Assembly (NCBI RefSeq): GCF_004138485.1
Contig: NZ_RYEV01000010.1
Location: 248,001-312,000 of the forward strand
DNA: 64,000 nt
Source of the DNA: Peristeroidobacter soli
GTDB taxonomy: Bacteria; Pseudomonadota; Gammaproteobacteria; Steroidobacterales; Steroidobacteraceae
Reading direction: 5' to 3'
Shown here: piece by piece, positions 11,501 through 19,567 of the stretch
Position numbering within the stretch: position 1 is the first letter of the stretch
Layout of the letters: each line of letters opens with the position of its first letter
The notes under the pieces: generated by a model
Database searches by the model: none
Seen by the model: the letters and a program-made list of their open reading frames with translations, nothing else
What the model was told of the DNA's origin: nothing
Program-made: the position numbers and the translations under genes

Positions 11501-14500
11501 TGGTGAGGTGCACCGTCACTCTGCCCGAGGTGATACCGGCGCCGCCGCTGCCCTGGTCGCCGCTGTTGCCGTCGTGGACGCCGTAGTAGAGTTTGACGCT
11601 CTCGGGCAGATTCTCCGAATCGCTCGCGTAGGTGAAGTGCCGCAGAATGTAGTTCACATCGGCGCTCGTGGGCGGCGTCGTTTCCGACTCGACGCCGAAG
11701 TGCACCAGCACGATGCCATTCACGACCTTGACGGTGGCGATGTCATGACCGTCCTTGGAAATCACGCCGCTCTCATCGTCGAGCGAGTAGCCATTGCCCG
11801 AGATGAAATCGATGATGTCGTCCGACTCGAATGCAATCGCACCCTCGCCGCCGGCACGACCGAGGGCGAGCGTGGCGCCGCTCCAGTCGCCCTTGCCATC
11901 GTTCAATGCATCCAGCTCGGCGTCCGCGACGCTCGCGGTGGGCGCGATCAACACGGCCGCGCCGTTCTCGATGAAGTTCGGCGCGAACGGCTCGAAGCGC
12001 TGGCCATAGATGCCGTAGGCGGACCCGTCCTGCAGGTTCGACTGCCAGGTGATCACGATCCCACCATCGCTCAGCACCGTAATGGCCGGCGAGGTCTGCT
12101 CATACGTCGTGTACGAGTTCACCAGTACCGCCTCGCTCAACGGCTCGCCGTTGACGCCGAAGCGCTGCGCGTAAATATCCAACGTCGAGTCGACACTGCC
12201 CCACGACGTCCAGGTGACCACGAAGCCGCCGGTCGGCAATGCCGTGACCGCCGATTCGTACTGATCGTTGTCCTGATTGCCGTTGACGAGCGTCTGCTCA
12301 CCGCGCGCGACACCATTGGCATCGTAGCGCTGCATATACACGCCCTTGCCGCTTTCATCGGGGGAGGTCCAGGTGACGACGAAGCCGCCATCCGACAACG
12401 CGGCGATCGATGCTTCGACCTGATCGCCCTGCGTCGTGGTGTTGATGCGGAATTCTTCCCCGAGCAGTTCACCGGTGGCGGAGATGCGCTGCGCGAAGAT
12501 GCCGCGCGAGTTGGTGTCGTCGCTACCCGTCCAGGTCACCACGTACGAGCCGTTCGACAGCGCGACCGCCTGCGAGTCGAACTGATCGAAGTGGGTGGTC
12601 GTGTTGATGCGGATCTCGCCACTGGAGTTCGAGCCGTTCTGAATCACGCCGTAGATGCCGAAGCCCGAGCCGTCCTGACCATCGGACGTCCAGGTGGCAA
12701 TAGTGCCTGTGCTGCTTACCGCCGCCGAGGGCTGGAACTGATCGCCCAATCCGACGGTTTCGAGTGTCGATTCCATGCCAAGAGGCTCACCGTCACGGTC
12801 GAAAGCGCGACTGTGCAGATTCGCGCCGCCGACAGTATCGAGGCTGCTCCACAGGACCGCGAAGCCGCCGGTCGGAATCGCCACCACCACCGGATCGAAC
12901 TGGTCATTCGCGATCTGCTGATTGACCCGCATCTCCTCGCCGATCTTTGCGCCGCTCGCGTCGAACCGCTGAGCGTAGATGCCGTAGCTGTTGTCGATGT
13001 CATCCTGTGCTTTGGACATCCACACCACGACAAAGCCGCCATCGGCCAGCGCCGTGATCGAGGGACTCTCCTGATTGCCCGCGGTGAACGTGTTCACCGG
13101 GAAGATCGAGCCCGCCGCCTCCGGTCCCACTTCGTGGGAGTACGTCGGCAGCGTGAGCATCGGCGTATCGTTCACCGCGCTCACATCCAGCGTCAGCGTC
13201 GCGGTGTTGCTCAAATCGGTGCCACCCACTGCGGTACCGCCGTCATCGCGCACCTGATAGTCCAGGCTGACCGAGCCGTTGTAACCGGCATTCGGCGTGA
13301 ACACCAACTTGCCGGCCGCGAGATCGGCCGCGGAAATCGAGTAACCGTTGGCGCCCAGGTCATTCAAGGTGAGCGCGGTCTCGTTGAAGTACAGCGTGCC
13401 ATTCTCCGGCAGCGACGTGATGATCACCGCCGCGAGCTCGTTGCCTTCCGTGTCCGTATAGCTGAAGTCCGTCGCGTAGAGCGTCACGCTCTGACCTTCG
13501 TCGAGGTCCACTGTGTTGCCACCGGCGACCGGCGCGTCGTTCACTTCGGTGATGGTGACGGTGAACGTCGCCGATGTGCTGCTGTTCACACCGCCATTGG
13601 CGGTGCCGCCATCGTCCTGCACGCGGAAGTCGAAACTCACCGAGCCGCTCTGATTGTCGGCGGGCACGAAGCGCAACAGGCCGCTGCTGATATCCGCAGC
13701 GCTCACCGAGAAGCCATTGGTCACATCGGAGGACTCCACGGCCACGTTGTTGTAGTAAAGCGTGCCATTGCCCGGCAGCGAATCGATCAACACGGCCGAC
13801 AGCTCATCGCCATCGACATCGTTGAAGCTGAAGTCGCTGGCCACAAATGTGTAGGAGTCGCCCTCGGCGATCGTCGTGCTGCCCGCGGCAGTCGACGGTG
13901 CATCGTTGACCGCCGTCACCGTCAGATTGAAGGTTGCCGACGCACTGGTGTCGACGCCGCTGTTGCTCGTACCGCCCTCGTCCCGCAGACGGAAATTGAA
14001 GCTGGCCGTGCCGCTGGTGCCGGCATCCGGCACGAACACCAGCTTGCCTGCGGCCAGATCCTCGGCGGAAATCACATAGCCGTCGTTGCCCACCTCGAAT
14101 GAAGTCAGCGGCTGATCGTTGAAGCACAGGGTGCCGCCAGTGGGCAGCGAATCGATGATCAGCTGCTGCAGACCGTCGCTCTCCTCATCGGTGAACGCGA
14201 AGTCCGCTGTGCCAAAGGTATGCGCGTTGTCTTCGAGCATGGTCGCGCTGCCGCCGGTGGTCACCGGCGCATCGTTGACCGCAGTGACGTTGACGGTGAA
14301 GGTCGCGGACTCGCTGGTATCGACACCGCCGTTGTCGGTGCCACCATCGTCCTGCACGCGGAAGTCGAAGCTGCTGCTGCCATTGGCATTCGCATCCGGG
14401 CGGAACACCAACTGACCGTTCGAGAGATCGGCCGCAGAAATGGAGTAGCCGTCGGTGCCGATGTCCTCGAGCGTGATCTCGTGTTCGCCGTGCCACAAGG

Positions 14501-17500
14501 TGCCACCTTCAGGCAGGGACGTGATGATGACCGCCGCCAGGTCATCGTCTTCGATATCGTTGTAGCCGAAGTCGGACGCCGCGAACGTGTGCTCGCCATC
14601 TTCCAGAATGGTGGTGCTGCTGTCGGTCGCCACCGGCGCATCGTTGACCGGCGTAATCGTGACCGTGAACGTGCTCGACTCGCTGATATCGGCGCCACCA
14701 TTGGCCGTGCCGCCATCATCCTGCACGCGGAAATTGAAGCTGGTGTTGCCGTTGGCATTGGTGTCGGGCTGGAAGACCAGCTTGCCCTCCACCAGGTCCG
14801 CCGCGGAAACCGAATAGCCCCCGGTGCCCAGATCGTCGAGCGTGATCTCATGCTCGCCGTACCACAAGGTGCCGCTTTCAGGCAGCGACGCGATGATCAC
14901 CGCCGCGAAGGCGTCATCTTCGATATCGCTGAAACCGAAGTCGGATGTTTGGAAAGCATACGAGCCGCCTTCGGCGATCGTGGTGCTGCCGGCGCTGGTG
15001 CCCGGCGCATCGTTCACCGCGGTGATGTCGAAGGAGAATGTGGCTTCGGCGCTCGTGTCATCGCCACCGTTGGCCGTGCCGCCGTCATCCTGTACGCGGA
15101 AATTGAAGCTGGTGCTGCCATTCACGTCCGCGTCCGGACGGAACACCAGCTCGCCGTTCGACAGATCGGCCCCGGAGATCGAATAGCCGTCGGTGCCCAG
15201 GTCATCGAGCGTGATCGCATGATCGCCATGCCACAGCGTGCCGCTTTCAGGCAGCGACGTGATGATGACCGCGGCGAGCGAGTTGTCTTCGAGATCCGTG
15301 AAATTGAAGTCGGTCGCCGAGAAGGTGTGCTCGCCATCTTCCAGGATGGTCTCGCTGCCGCCAATGCTGGCCGGTGCGTCATTGACGGAGGTCACGCTCA
15401 CCGTGAACTGCGCCGTCTCGCTGATATCGACACCGCCATTCTCGGTCCCGCCATCGTCCTGCACGCGGAACCCGAAGGTGCTGCTGCCGTTCGCATTCGC
15501 GTTCGGCTGAAACACCAGCTGGCCGTCGGTCAAGTCAGCGACGGTGATCGAATAGCCCTCGGTGCCCAGATCGTCGAGTGTGATGGCGTGGTCGCCGTGC
15601 CACAGCGTGCCGCCCTCGGGCAGCGACGTGATGATGACCGCCGACAGGTTGTGATCCTCGCTGTCGGTGAAGCCAAAGTCCGACCCCGAGAACGTGTGCG
15701 AGCCGTCCTCGAGAATGCTCGTATCGCTGTCGGATGCCTGCGGCGCGTCGTTCACTGCCGTGATGGTGAAATTGAACGTGGCGGCTGCGCTGATATCGGC
15801 GCCATCGTTGGCGGTGCCGCCATTATCCTGCACGCGGAAATTGAAGCTGGTGCTGCCATTCACATCCGCGTCGGGGACGAAGCTCAACAGGCCGCTGGCA
15901 ATATCCTCAGCGGAGATCGAGTACCCGCTGCTGCCGAGATCGTCGATCGTGATCTGATCCTCGCCATACCACAGCGTGCCGCTTTCGGGCAGCGAGTCGA
16001 TGAGCACGGCCGACAAGGTGTCGCCATCCAGGTCGCTGAAACCGAAATCCGTCAACGAGAACACGTGCGAGCCGTCTTCGAGGATGGTCGCGCTGCCGCC
16101 GCTGCTCGCCGGCGCGTCGCTCACTGGGGTGACCTCGAACGTGAAGGTCGCCTCGGTGCTGGTATCCACGCCACCATTGGCCGTGCCGCCATCGTCCTGC
16201 AGGCGGAATTGGAAACTGATGTCGCCGTTGACATTCGCCGCGGGCACGAATCGCAATAGCCCTTCCTGCAGATCCGTGGCGGCAATCGAATAGCCTTCAC
16301 CACTCAGGTCATCGAGCGTGATCTCATGTTCGCCGTGCCACAGCGTGCCGCCCTCGGGCAGCGAGGTAATGATGAGTGCCGCGAGGCTGTCGTCTTCGAT
16401 ATCGTTGAAGCCGAAGTCGGACGCCGAGAACGTGTGCCCGCCATCTTCCAGAACGCTCGTGCTGCCGCCGCCACTCACCGGTGCGTCGTTGACCGGCGTG
16501 ATGTCGATCGAGAACGTCGCCGTCTCGCTCACATCCACGCCACCATTGAGCGTGCCACCGTTGTCCTGCACCCGATAATCGAAGCTGGAAGCACCGTTCG
16601 TGTCTGCATCGGGCACGAACGTCAACATCCCGGCCGCCAGATCGGCCGCGGAGATGGAATAACCCTCCTCGCCCAGATCATCGACGGAGAGCTGGTGTTC
16701 GCCGTACCAAAGCGAGCCGCCCTCGGGCAGCGAGGTGATGATCACCGCCGCCAGGGCGTTGCCCTCCAGGTCGGTGAAGCCGAAGTCCTGCGCCGAGAAC
16801 GCGTGACTCTCGTCTTCCGCGAGGATCAGTGAATTGTCGGTTGCGACCGGTGCATCGTTGACGGATGCAACATTCACGGTCACGGTGTGCGCGGTCGGAT
16901 CCAGATTGACACCGCCGTTGGCGGTGCCGCCGTCATCGCGAACCTGGAACTGGAAGCTCGCGTAGGCATCGCCGTTCTCACCGGTCGCGGGCACGAAGCG
17001 GAACAAGCCGGCCTCGATATCCGAGGCACTGACGTAGAAACCATTCGCCACGTCCTCCGAGGTGATCGCCGTCTCGCCCAGATACAGCGTGCCGGCGCGC
17101 GGCAGCGACACGATCTTGATGGCATCGAGGTCATTGGCGCCGCCTGCATGGGCGGCGTCGATCGCATCGGTGAATGGGAAATCGGCGAGCGAGAAGACGT
17201 GCGGCAGATTCTCCGCCGTCGTCACGGTCGAATCCTGACCGGTGGGTGCGTCGTTGACCGCGGTGATGGCGATGCCCAGCGTGTCCGACTCCACGACGCC
17301 GAGACCGACGTAGTGAACGGAGATGGCCGCACCGAGCACGCCGTTGAACTCCACCGGCGGCCTGATCGAGATCTTGTCGAGCTCGCGGTATTCCAGCGTG
17401 TAGCTGCCATCCGCTGCCGGCTGGAGCACCTCGATGCTGAGCGCACCATTGGCACCGCGAACCTCACGTTCCACCGTGACACCGGCGACATCGAACTTCA

Positions 17501-19154
17501 CCGTCACCGTATCGATCTTGTCCGGCGCGCCCTGATAGAGCTTCAGCTCGGGATTGAGCGCGAAAATGAACCGGTCGCCCTCCAGGCGCTGCGCGAAGCT
17601 GATGCTCGCATCGACGTTCCGATCGATCACTTCACTCACGTCGCCGCTCGTCAGAGCCTCGATGGCAGCCGCGAGCTCACCGTTCTGCGAGAAGGAAATG
17701 TCGCGCTCGTATTGATCACTGATCTGTGCACCGGCGCCCACGCTGGTCAGCAGATCCTGAAAGCCCGCCAATGCGTAACGCGTGACCTGCAAGGCCACGT
17801 CACTCACTCCCGATGCGTCGACCAGGGTGTGATTGACGGCGGCGATCGCGCTGGCGAGCGCCGTGAGATCGGCCGCGTTCGATGCGCCGACACCGGTACC
17901 CGAGAACGCCGTCTCGAGCACGCGTGCGACATCATCGACAGACGTAAGATCCAGTGAGCCATCGAGCACGCTCTGTGCCATCGCCGTGATCGCGGCATTG
18001 GCGGCCGTGACCGCATCGGCCGCACCGGCACCGACCAGCAGCGACTGAATCGAACTGATCGTGTTGAGCACGGACTCCGATTGATCCTCGACGGCGCCGC
18101 CGCCGCTCTGCAGGTTCTGCAGTGGATCGAACGTGGTCAGGTTGACACCGCCAGGCAGCGTCACGCCGAGCGCGGTGGCGAGACGCGACTGCGCACCGCT
18201 GACAGTCAGCGAGTCGTCCTGCTTCATCATCTCGTCGATCAGCGTCGTGAGCGGCGAAATGACGGTCGAGCCTGCCGGCGCGCGCAGAATCAAGCCGTCG
18301 AGCGGCACGTTGGTGAGCGTGTCCACGCCGCCGAATGCCAGCAGCGACGCACCGGTCTGGTCCGACGCGAAGGTGAAGCGGCCCTGGCCGTCGGTGTACA
18401 CCGGATCGCCATCGGGCAGTCCGTCATGATCCAGATCGAGATAGACCGCGGCGCCTTGCACGTAACCTTTGATCACCTCGCCGGTGATCGTGGTCGGTGG
18501 TGGCGGCGGCGGCTCTTCGGTTGGCGGAGCCGGCTGCTTGTCGTCATCACCACGGTTCGCGATTGCAACGGCGGCGCCGGCGCCCCCCAGGCCGAACAGC
18601 AACCAGATCAGACCGGAATCATCGTCGTCGCCGGATTGCGCAGCCGGTGCGACGGCCACAGCGCCGCCGCTCGCGCCACCGTCCGCCATCACGATGGCGC
18701 CATCATCCTCGTCATCTTCGCTGGCGGCAGCGTTCGTTTGCGCTTCGGCATTCTGCGCGGCGGCCTCCTCGCCTTCGGCAGTTGCCTGCGCGTCATCGTC
18801 CTTGATGCGAACGGCGATACGGACCTTACGGGCAGCAATCTCCTCCTTCGTCAGCACGTGCTCGGCAAGCCGGGTCGTGCCTGCGAGCAGTGCGATCTTG
18901 TCGCCAGGCTGTGGCGTGACATCGCCCTTTGTGTCATCGGCAGCGCCGTCGTTGGATGAGTCCTTCTGCTTCGGTGCCGGCGCGGAATCATCCTGCGCGG
19001 CGCTGACACCGATCAGCAGCAGAGTCATCGGCACCATGGCCATGTGGCGGCGAGACAGATGTCTCACCAGCCGGCGCAGCCGTGTTCCGCCGTCGTGCGC
19101 CGTTGCGTTGTCGATTGAGCGCTGTTCCGTTCCGCGATCTTGCATGGTGTTCAT
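5541..19154 (-). CDS. Giant cadherin-like/RTX adhesin, probable type I secretion substrate
   Basis: About 4,537 residues from ATG 19154 (MNTMQDRG). An in-frame TTG at 19307 would add 51 residues of non-coding appearance. In order: a hydrophobic segment (about 37-53); a small domain shared with the 1,120-residue paralogue (about 83-120, with VLTKEEIA); acidic linkers; a Gly/Ala-rich hydrophobic stretch (about 177-200) and a Pro-rich linker; a calcium-loop-like DLDHDGLPDGDP (about 238-250); an array of 11 cadherin-like repeats of about 122 residues; seven ~50-residue propeller-type repeats; several large repeat domains that include two CSLREA modules (near 2693 and 3555); then RTX nonapeptides (about 4345-4418) and a C-terminal secretion-type tail. 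It is monocistronic and divergent from a hybrid kinase. The role is inferred to be a calcium-stiffened surface fibre for attachment or biofilm. The long tandem repeats should recombine easily, so copy number may vary between strains or be misassembled. Confidence 0.9.
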   Translation of the reverse strand: MNTMQDRGTEQRSIDNATAHDGGTRLRRLVRHLSRRHMAMVPMTLLLIGVSAAQDDSAPAPKQKDSSNDGAADDTKGDVTPQPGDKIALLAGTTRLAEHVLTKEEIAARKVRIAVRIKDDDAQATAEGEEAAAQNAEAQTNAAASEDDEDDGAIVMADGGASGGAVAVAPAAQSGDDDDSGLIWLLFGLGGAGAAVAIANRGDDDKQPAPPTEEPPPPPPTTITGEVIKGYVQGAAVYLDLDHDGLPDGDPVYTDGQGRFTFASDQTGASLLAFGGVDTLTNVPLDGLILRAPAGSTVISPLTTLIDEMMKQDDSLTVSGAQSRLATALGVTLPGGVNLTTFDPLQNLQSGGGAVEDQSESVLNTISSIQSLLVGAGAADAVTAANAAITAMAQSVLDGSLDLTSVDDVARVLETAFSGTGVGASNAADLTALASAIAAVNHTLVDASGVSDVALQVTRYALAGFQDLLTSVGAGAQISDQYERDISFSQNGELAAAIEALTSGDVSEVIDRNVDASISFAQRLEGDRFIFALNPELKLYQGAPDKIDTVTVKFDVAGVTVEREVRGANGALSIEVLQPAADGSYTLEYRELDKISIRPPVEFNGVLGAAISVHYVGLGVVESDTLGIAITAVNDAPTGQDSTVTTAENLPHVFSLADFPFTDAIDAAHAGGANDLDAIKIVSLPRAGTLYLGETAITSEDVANGFYVSASDIEAGLFRFVPATGENGDAYASFQFQVRDDGGTANGGVNLDPTAHTVTVNVASVNDAPVATDNSLILAEDESHAFSAQDFGFTDLEGNALAAVIITSLPEGGSLWYGEHQLSVDDLGEEGYSISAADLAAGMLTFVPDADTNGASSFDYRVQDNGGTLNGGVDVSETATFSIDITPVNDAPVSGGGSTSVLEDGGHTFSASDFGFNDIEDDSLAALIITSLPEGGTLWHGEHEITLDDLSGEGYSIAATDLQEGLLRFVPAANVNGDISFQFRLQDDGGTANGGVDTSTEATFTFEVTPVSDAPASSGGSATILEDGSHVFSLTDFGFSDLDGDTLSAVLIDSLPESGTLWYGEDQITIDDLGSSGYSISAEDIASGLLSFVPDADVNGSTSFNFRVQDNGGTANDGADISAAATFNFTITAVNDAPQASDSDTSILEDGSHTFSGSDFGFTDSEDHNLSAVIITSLPEGGTLWHGDHAITLDDLGTEGYSITVADLTDGQLVFQPNANANGSSTFGFRVQDDGGTENGGVDISETAQFTVSVTSVNDAPASIGGSETILEDGEHTFSATDFNFTDLEDNSLAAVIITSLPESGTLWHGDHAITLDDLGTDGYSISGADLSNGELVFRPDADVNGSTSFNFRVQDDGGTANGGDDTSAEATFSFDITAVNDAPGTSAGSTTIAEGGSYAFQTSDFGFSDIEDDAFAAVIIASLPESGTLWYGEHEITLDDLGTGGYSVSAADLVEGKLVFQPDTNANGNTSFNFRVQDDGGTANGGADISESSTFTVTITPVNDAPVATDSSTTILEDGEHTFAASDFGYNDIEDDDLAAVIITSLPEGGTLWHGEHEITLEDIGTDGYSISAADLSNGQLVFRPDANANGSSSFDFRVQDDGGTDNGGVDTSESATFTVNVTAVNDAPVTTGGSATMLEDNAHTFGTADFAFTDEESDGLQQLIIDSLPTGGTLCFNDQPLTSFEVGNDGYVISAEDLAAGKLVFVPDAGTSGTASFNFRLRDEGGTSNSGVDTSASATFNLTVTAVNDAPSTAAGSTTIAEGDSYTFVASDFSFNDVDGDELSAVLIDSLPGNGTLYYNNVAVESSDVTNGFSVSAADISSGLLRFVPADNQSGSVSFDFRVQDDGGTANGGVNSSTSATFTVTITEVNDAPVAGGNTVDLDEGQSVTLYATDFSYTDTEGNELAAVIITSLPENGTLYFNETALTLNDLGANGYSISAADLAAGKLVFTPNAGYNGSVSLDYQVRDDGGTAVGGTDLSNTATLTLDVSAVNDTPMLTLPTYSHEVGPEAAGSIFPVNTFTAGNQESPSITALADGGFVVVWMSKAQDDIDNSYGIYAQRFDASGAKIGEEMRVNQQIANDQFDPVVVAIPTGGFAVLWSSLDTVGGANLHSRAFDRDGEPLGMESTLETVGLGDQFQPSAAVSSTGTIATWTSDGQDGSGFGIYGVIQNGSNSSGEIRINTTTHFDQFDSQAVALSNGSYVVTWTGSDDTNSRGIFAQRISATGELLGEEFRINTTTQGDQVEASIAALSDGGFVVTWTSPDESGKGVYMQRYDANGVARGEQTLVNGNQDNDQYESAVTALPTGGFVVTWTSWGSVDSTLDIYAQRFGVNGEPLSEAVLVNSYTTYEQTSPAITVLSDGGIVITWQSNLQDGSAYGIYGQRFEPFAPNFIENGAAVLIAPTASVADAELDALNDGKGDWSGATLALGRAGGEGAIAFESDDIIDFISGNGYSLDDESGVISKDGHDIATVKVVNGIVLVHFGVESETTPPTSADVNYILRHFTYASDSENLPESVKLYYGVHDGNSGDQGSGGAGITSGRVTVHLTNINDAPEPESNSVTLAEDGAHTFASSDFAFTDAEDNDLQALIITSLPEHGSLTLNGQPVLVGDEIAASSVGSLLYTPNANYNGSDSFGYQLRDDGGTAHGGSDTSSAATMSISVTAVNDAPTLDLPAVASVDYVVNTTLDVVDANDGLLSLREAIELAANGQSIGFSEELLANGPITIELTDTLSITKAIYINGAPNGGAAQVELRTNGLFSAIHADVDGATGAILEGLVLSGDPYVQQSIGWDYEPGIYNEGRLTLANVTIKDYNQVGSRAYGTVVAALLNTGTLYVSDVHIEDNRATGWQATSADPGGSAHIVFNTGTIRATDFYIENNVVTGGNGTYANPGSAQIYVNVGGTFGPPILGEGDRANEFYAATNNYSAIGTASEWSNNPAQPANPPFVYQAPVIEATTSVNYVEGASGVQLSPTATLSDPDLDALNGGAGNWSGASITLQRSGTANSQDGFDFVDGNDLRFDAGTIYKMVGGEESVIGTYTSVNGVFTISFAASGAVVATTADANHVLQQITYSNSSNTPESSVELTYTVSDGNSGVQGPSGALTATGSLTVNIASVNDAPSTTGGSLTLDEGGSKYLSSSDFPFSDVDGNTLDAVIITSLPSHGTLTLNGQPVSANDVILVANLGSLRYTPSSNYNGSDSFGYQVRDNGGTTSGGVNTSSSATLSITVNAVNDAPAVNLVNGATASYTEGASAVQLASGVTLSDPELDALNDGAGNWSGASISLQRSDFSNSDDTFGFVNANDLRFDAGSIYKMVGSEESVIGTYSSLGGVLSINFSAAGSVVATSADADHVLQQVTYSNSSEDPDSSVQLTYTVTDGNSGSQGSGQSLSGTGTLTVNITAVNDAPETEDKIVTINEDQSYTFSSPDFAITDTEDDSLAAVVIDSLPNNGTLYYDGEAITSDQLTAGFEVSVADLSSGKLTFTPGENYYGSTSFDFSVRDNGGTANGGEDTSESATFTFDMRSVNDAPMLELPAVGYDYIVTTLLDRVDSEDGVLSLREALALAQDGQSIGFSDAIFDSDVRNIVLESALTIDSAVYINGARDGDRVTLVHNGAFVGAAVRISSDVGGDGAVVQGFNIAAVNAEILVNSGTDAAGVSNYGVATLADLTIDGIVVEALQTASVVGGIYNGSGATLYVSNVQLSYITTRGQDGGISANHGGDAALVWNDGALHVNGLRLEGNGTFGGDGATEGMWNGGDAYTFVNTGSVTGFGTVDFNFEESSQFFGGEGHGEGWPGDADDYRSTVSMSSPPEFEFTPPELGDGTPSVNYSRGDEPVLLAPEASLHDIELDALNGGSGNWSGATISVQRQGGADGADVFGHQTPESFMPPALVWQDNGTITKNGAVIATYSNVAGQLQLHFTGFGSNIPTTADVNELLRQITYSNNSASQSEVVIEYRISDGNASFHGLQGSGGEGVVTGAVTVHMETPPLGRLVSVSLEESELATAPNDGNTTESLLTYRVELPEVGAYEGCIVQLFMRGTDDPVATHALTAGDISQGWAALQPSILPDDGTYLISARLTDPLGTVQSELTAPFFTVVDRELPMAPLLDFSSLTLREDDASTGFVVSGTAEGSTSVQVVLLAPGYDPVGYLTTADANNRFHVTVNPTLFGDTSSISVIASVVDRADNASASAMATLTLVEAPQALSVSGTAANEAFSNLSDDAVVYEPGHNGGADYFIGTESSFDLVRIAGDASNYSITLLTGVARYNEQTQLEQLGHSLLEDQPLYFIHAWDESDGTALRIQAEAIEFDDTIVRLTDDAIVGTDRYDSTMGVTLHDGYGDERLVGGAGNDTLFGHSGNDILVGGGGDDVLSTVGGYDTLIGGDGDDLLVVFGNGESSGPGSGAELYGGLGHDVFMVAPQSGFSRDVVILDFVIGEDKIDLSWLRVMDGSIARELTVADLDLEQFNSDLHEQGDAMLDLGSFVSADGHTPITGSLVVDLAGGASTLTADDFILTAANSSMQGYELMYESYLMGLA
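5900..6120 (-). repeat. RTX nonapeptide block of the giant adhesin
   Basis: Consecutive glycine/aspartate nonapeptides of the GGxGxDxLx type ([39 protein letters not shown]) sit about 120 residues from the C terminus. This is the classical calcium-binding beta-roll placed before a type I secretion signal. Confidence 0.85.
11985..13085 (-). repeat. Seven ~50-residue repeats, propeller-like
   Basis: Seven consecutive units follow the pattern DQ(F/Y)-A-(A/V)AL--GGFVVTW-S-----GIY-QR-(D/G)--G----E--VN, for example DQVEASIAALSDGGFVVTW and DQYESAVTALPTGGFVVTW. Spacing is about 150-165 bases. The block separates the cadherin-like array from the distal domains of the adhesin. A closed seven-bladed beta-propeller is inferred from the copy number and unit length only. 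Confidence 0.7.
13165..17255 (-). repeat. Array of 11 tandem cadherin-like repeats
   Basis: Eleven in-frame units of about 361-397 bases (about 122 residues). Each begins at NDAP (one reads SDAP) and contains a LEDG-HTFS-SDFGF-D-E core, then (I/L)I-SLPE-GTLW-G(E/D)H and FRVQDDGGT-NGG-D. The seven central units with the WHG/WYG motif are the most alike, pointing to recent duplication. Repeat borders recur near 13530, 13900, 14264, 14637, 15005, 15372, 15746, 16112, 16480 and 16850. Confidence 0.85.
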
Positions 19155-19567
19155 TGGCAGTGGCTCTGAGCCCGGTGTCGATATTGAAATCGAATATACC
19201 GACGGCCACGCGCGCGCCGGCGCAGATGCTTCCAAATTGGACGCTTCTATCGCCGCGATGCTGCGGCGGATGGATCGCTGCCGAGCGGGTCGGCTGAATC
19301 GGAGCAAATTGGAGGTTTATTCGGGGATGCCCCGCTGCTGCGCGCTCGCGCCGGCCCGACCCATCTGGCCGGTACGCAACTCTCTACGTACAGACAGCAT
19401 TCCCAATGCGTATGCCTACCATTTACAGTTATTCCTATTATGGTACTTATTCTTTTAATCGGTCACGGAGTCACTCTCCGCTGCCGGAACGCCGATCCTC
19501 AGCGCTGCGTTTATCATGCCTTGATAGGGACAACATACAGCAGGGATGAACCCGGGCCGGCCCTAAC
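19155..19567. promoter_or_regulatory. Divergent control region, giant adhesin and hybrid kinase 1
   Basis: This 413-base gap separates the adhesin start (minus) from the kinase start (plus). Bases 19401-19460 are clearly A/T-rich against the surrounding GC-rich DNA and probably hold the promoters. A weak copy of the element seen at the other type I secretion genes lies at 19422-19433. A small inverted repeat (CGGAG/CTCCG) lies near 19467-19480. The part nearest the adhesin could be coding if TTG 19307 is used. Confidence 0.5.
19422..19433 (-). promoter_or_regulatory. Weak copy of the shared upstream element
   Basis: The plus-strand bases TTTACAGTTATT match the stronger copies (ATGACAGTAACT at 41160, ATGAATGTTATT at 58282) at 8 of 12 positions each. 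It lies in the A/T-rich core of the divergent region, about 115 bases upstream of TTG 19307 or 268 bases upstream of ATG 19154. Confidence 0.3.

Noticed and set aside
13165-17255. Regularly spaced repeats that could suggest a CRISPR or satellite array
   Set aside because: The units are ~366 bases, stay in one reading frame and encode cadherin-like domains; there are no short identical repeats with unique spacers.
10563-18959. Long plus-strand open frames opposite the giant adhesin, and similar ones at 35859-39314 and 52195-55224
   Set aside because: They are antisense shadows of GC-rich repetitive coding sequence with low-complexity Arg/His/Ala composition, no recognisable domains and no plausible starts.
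19155-19307. N-terminal extension of the giant adhesin from TTG 19307
   Set aside because: The extra 51 residues have no domain character and TTG lacks a ribosome site; ATG 19154 gives a start followed by a signal-like hydrophobic segment. Not fully excluded.
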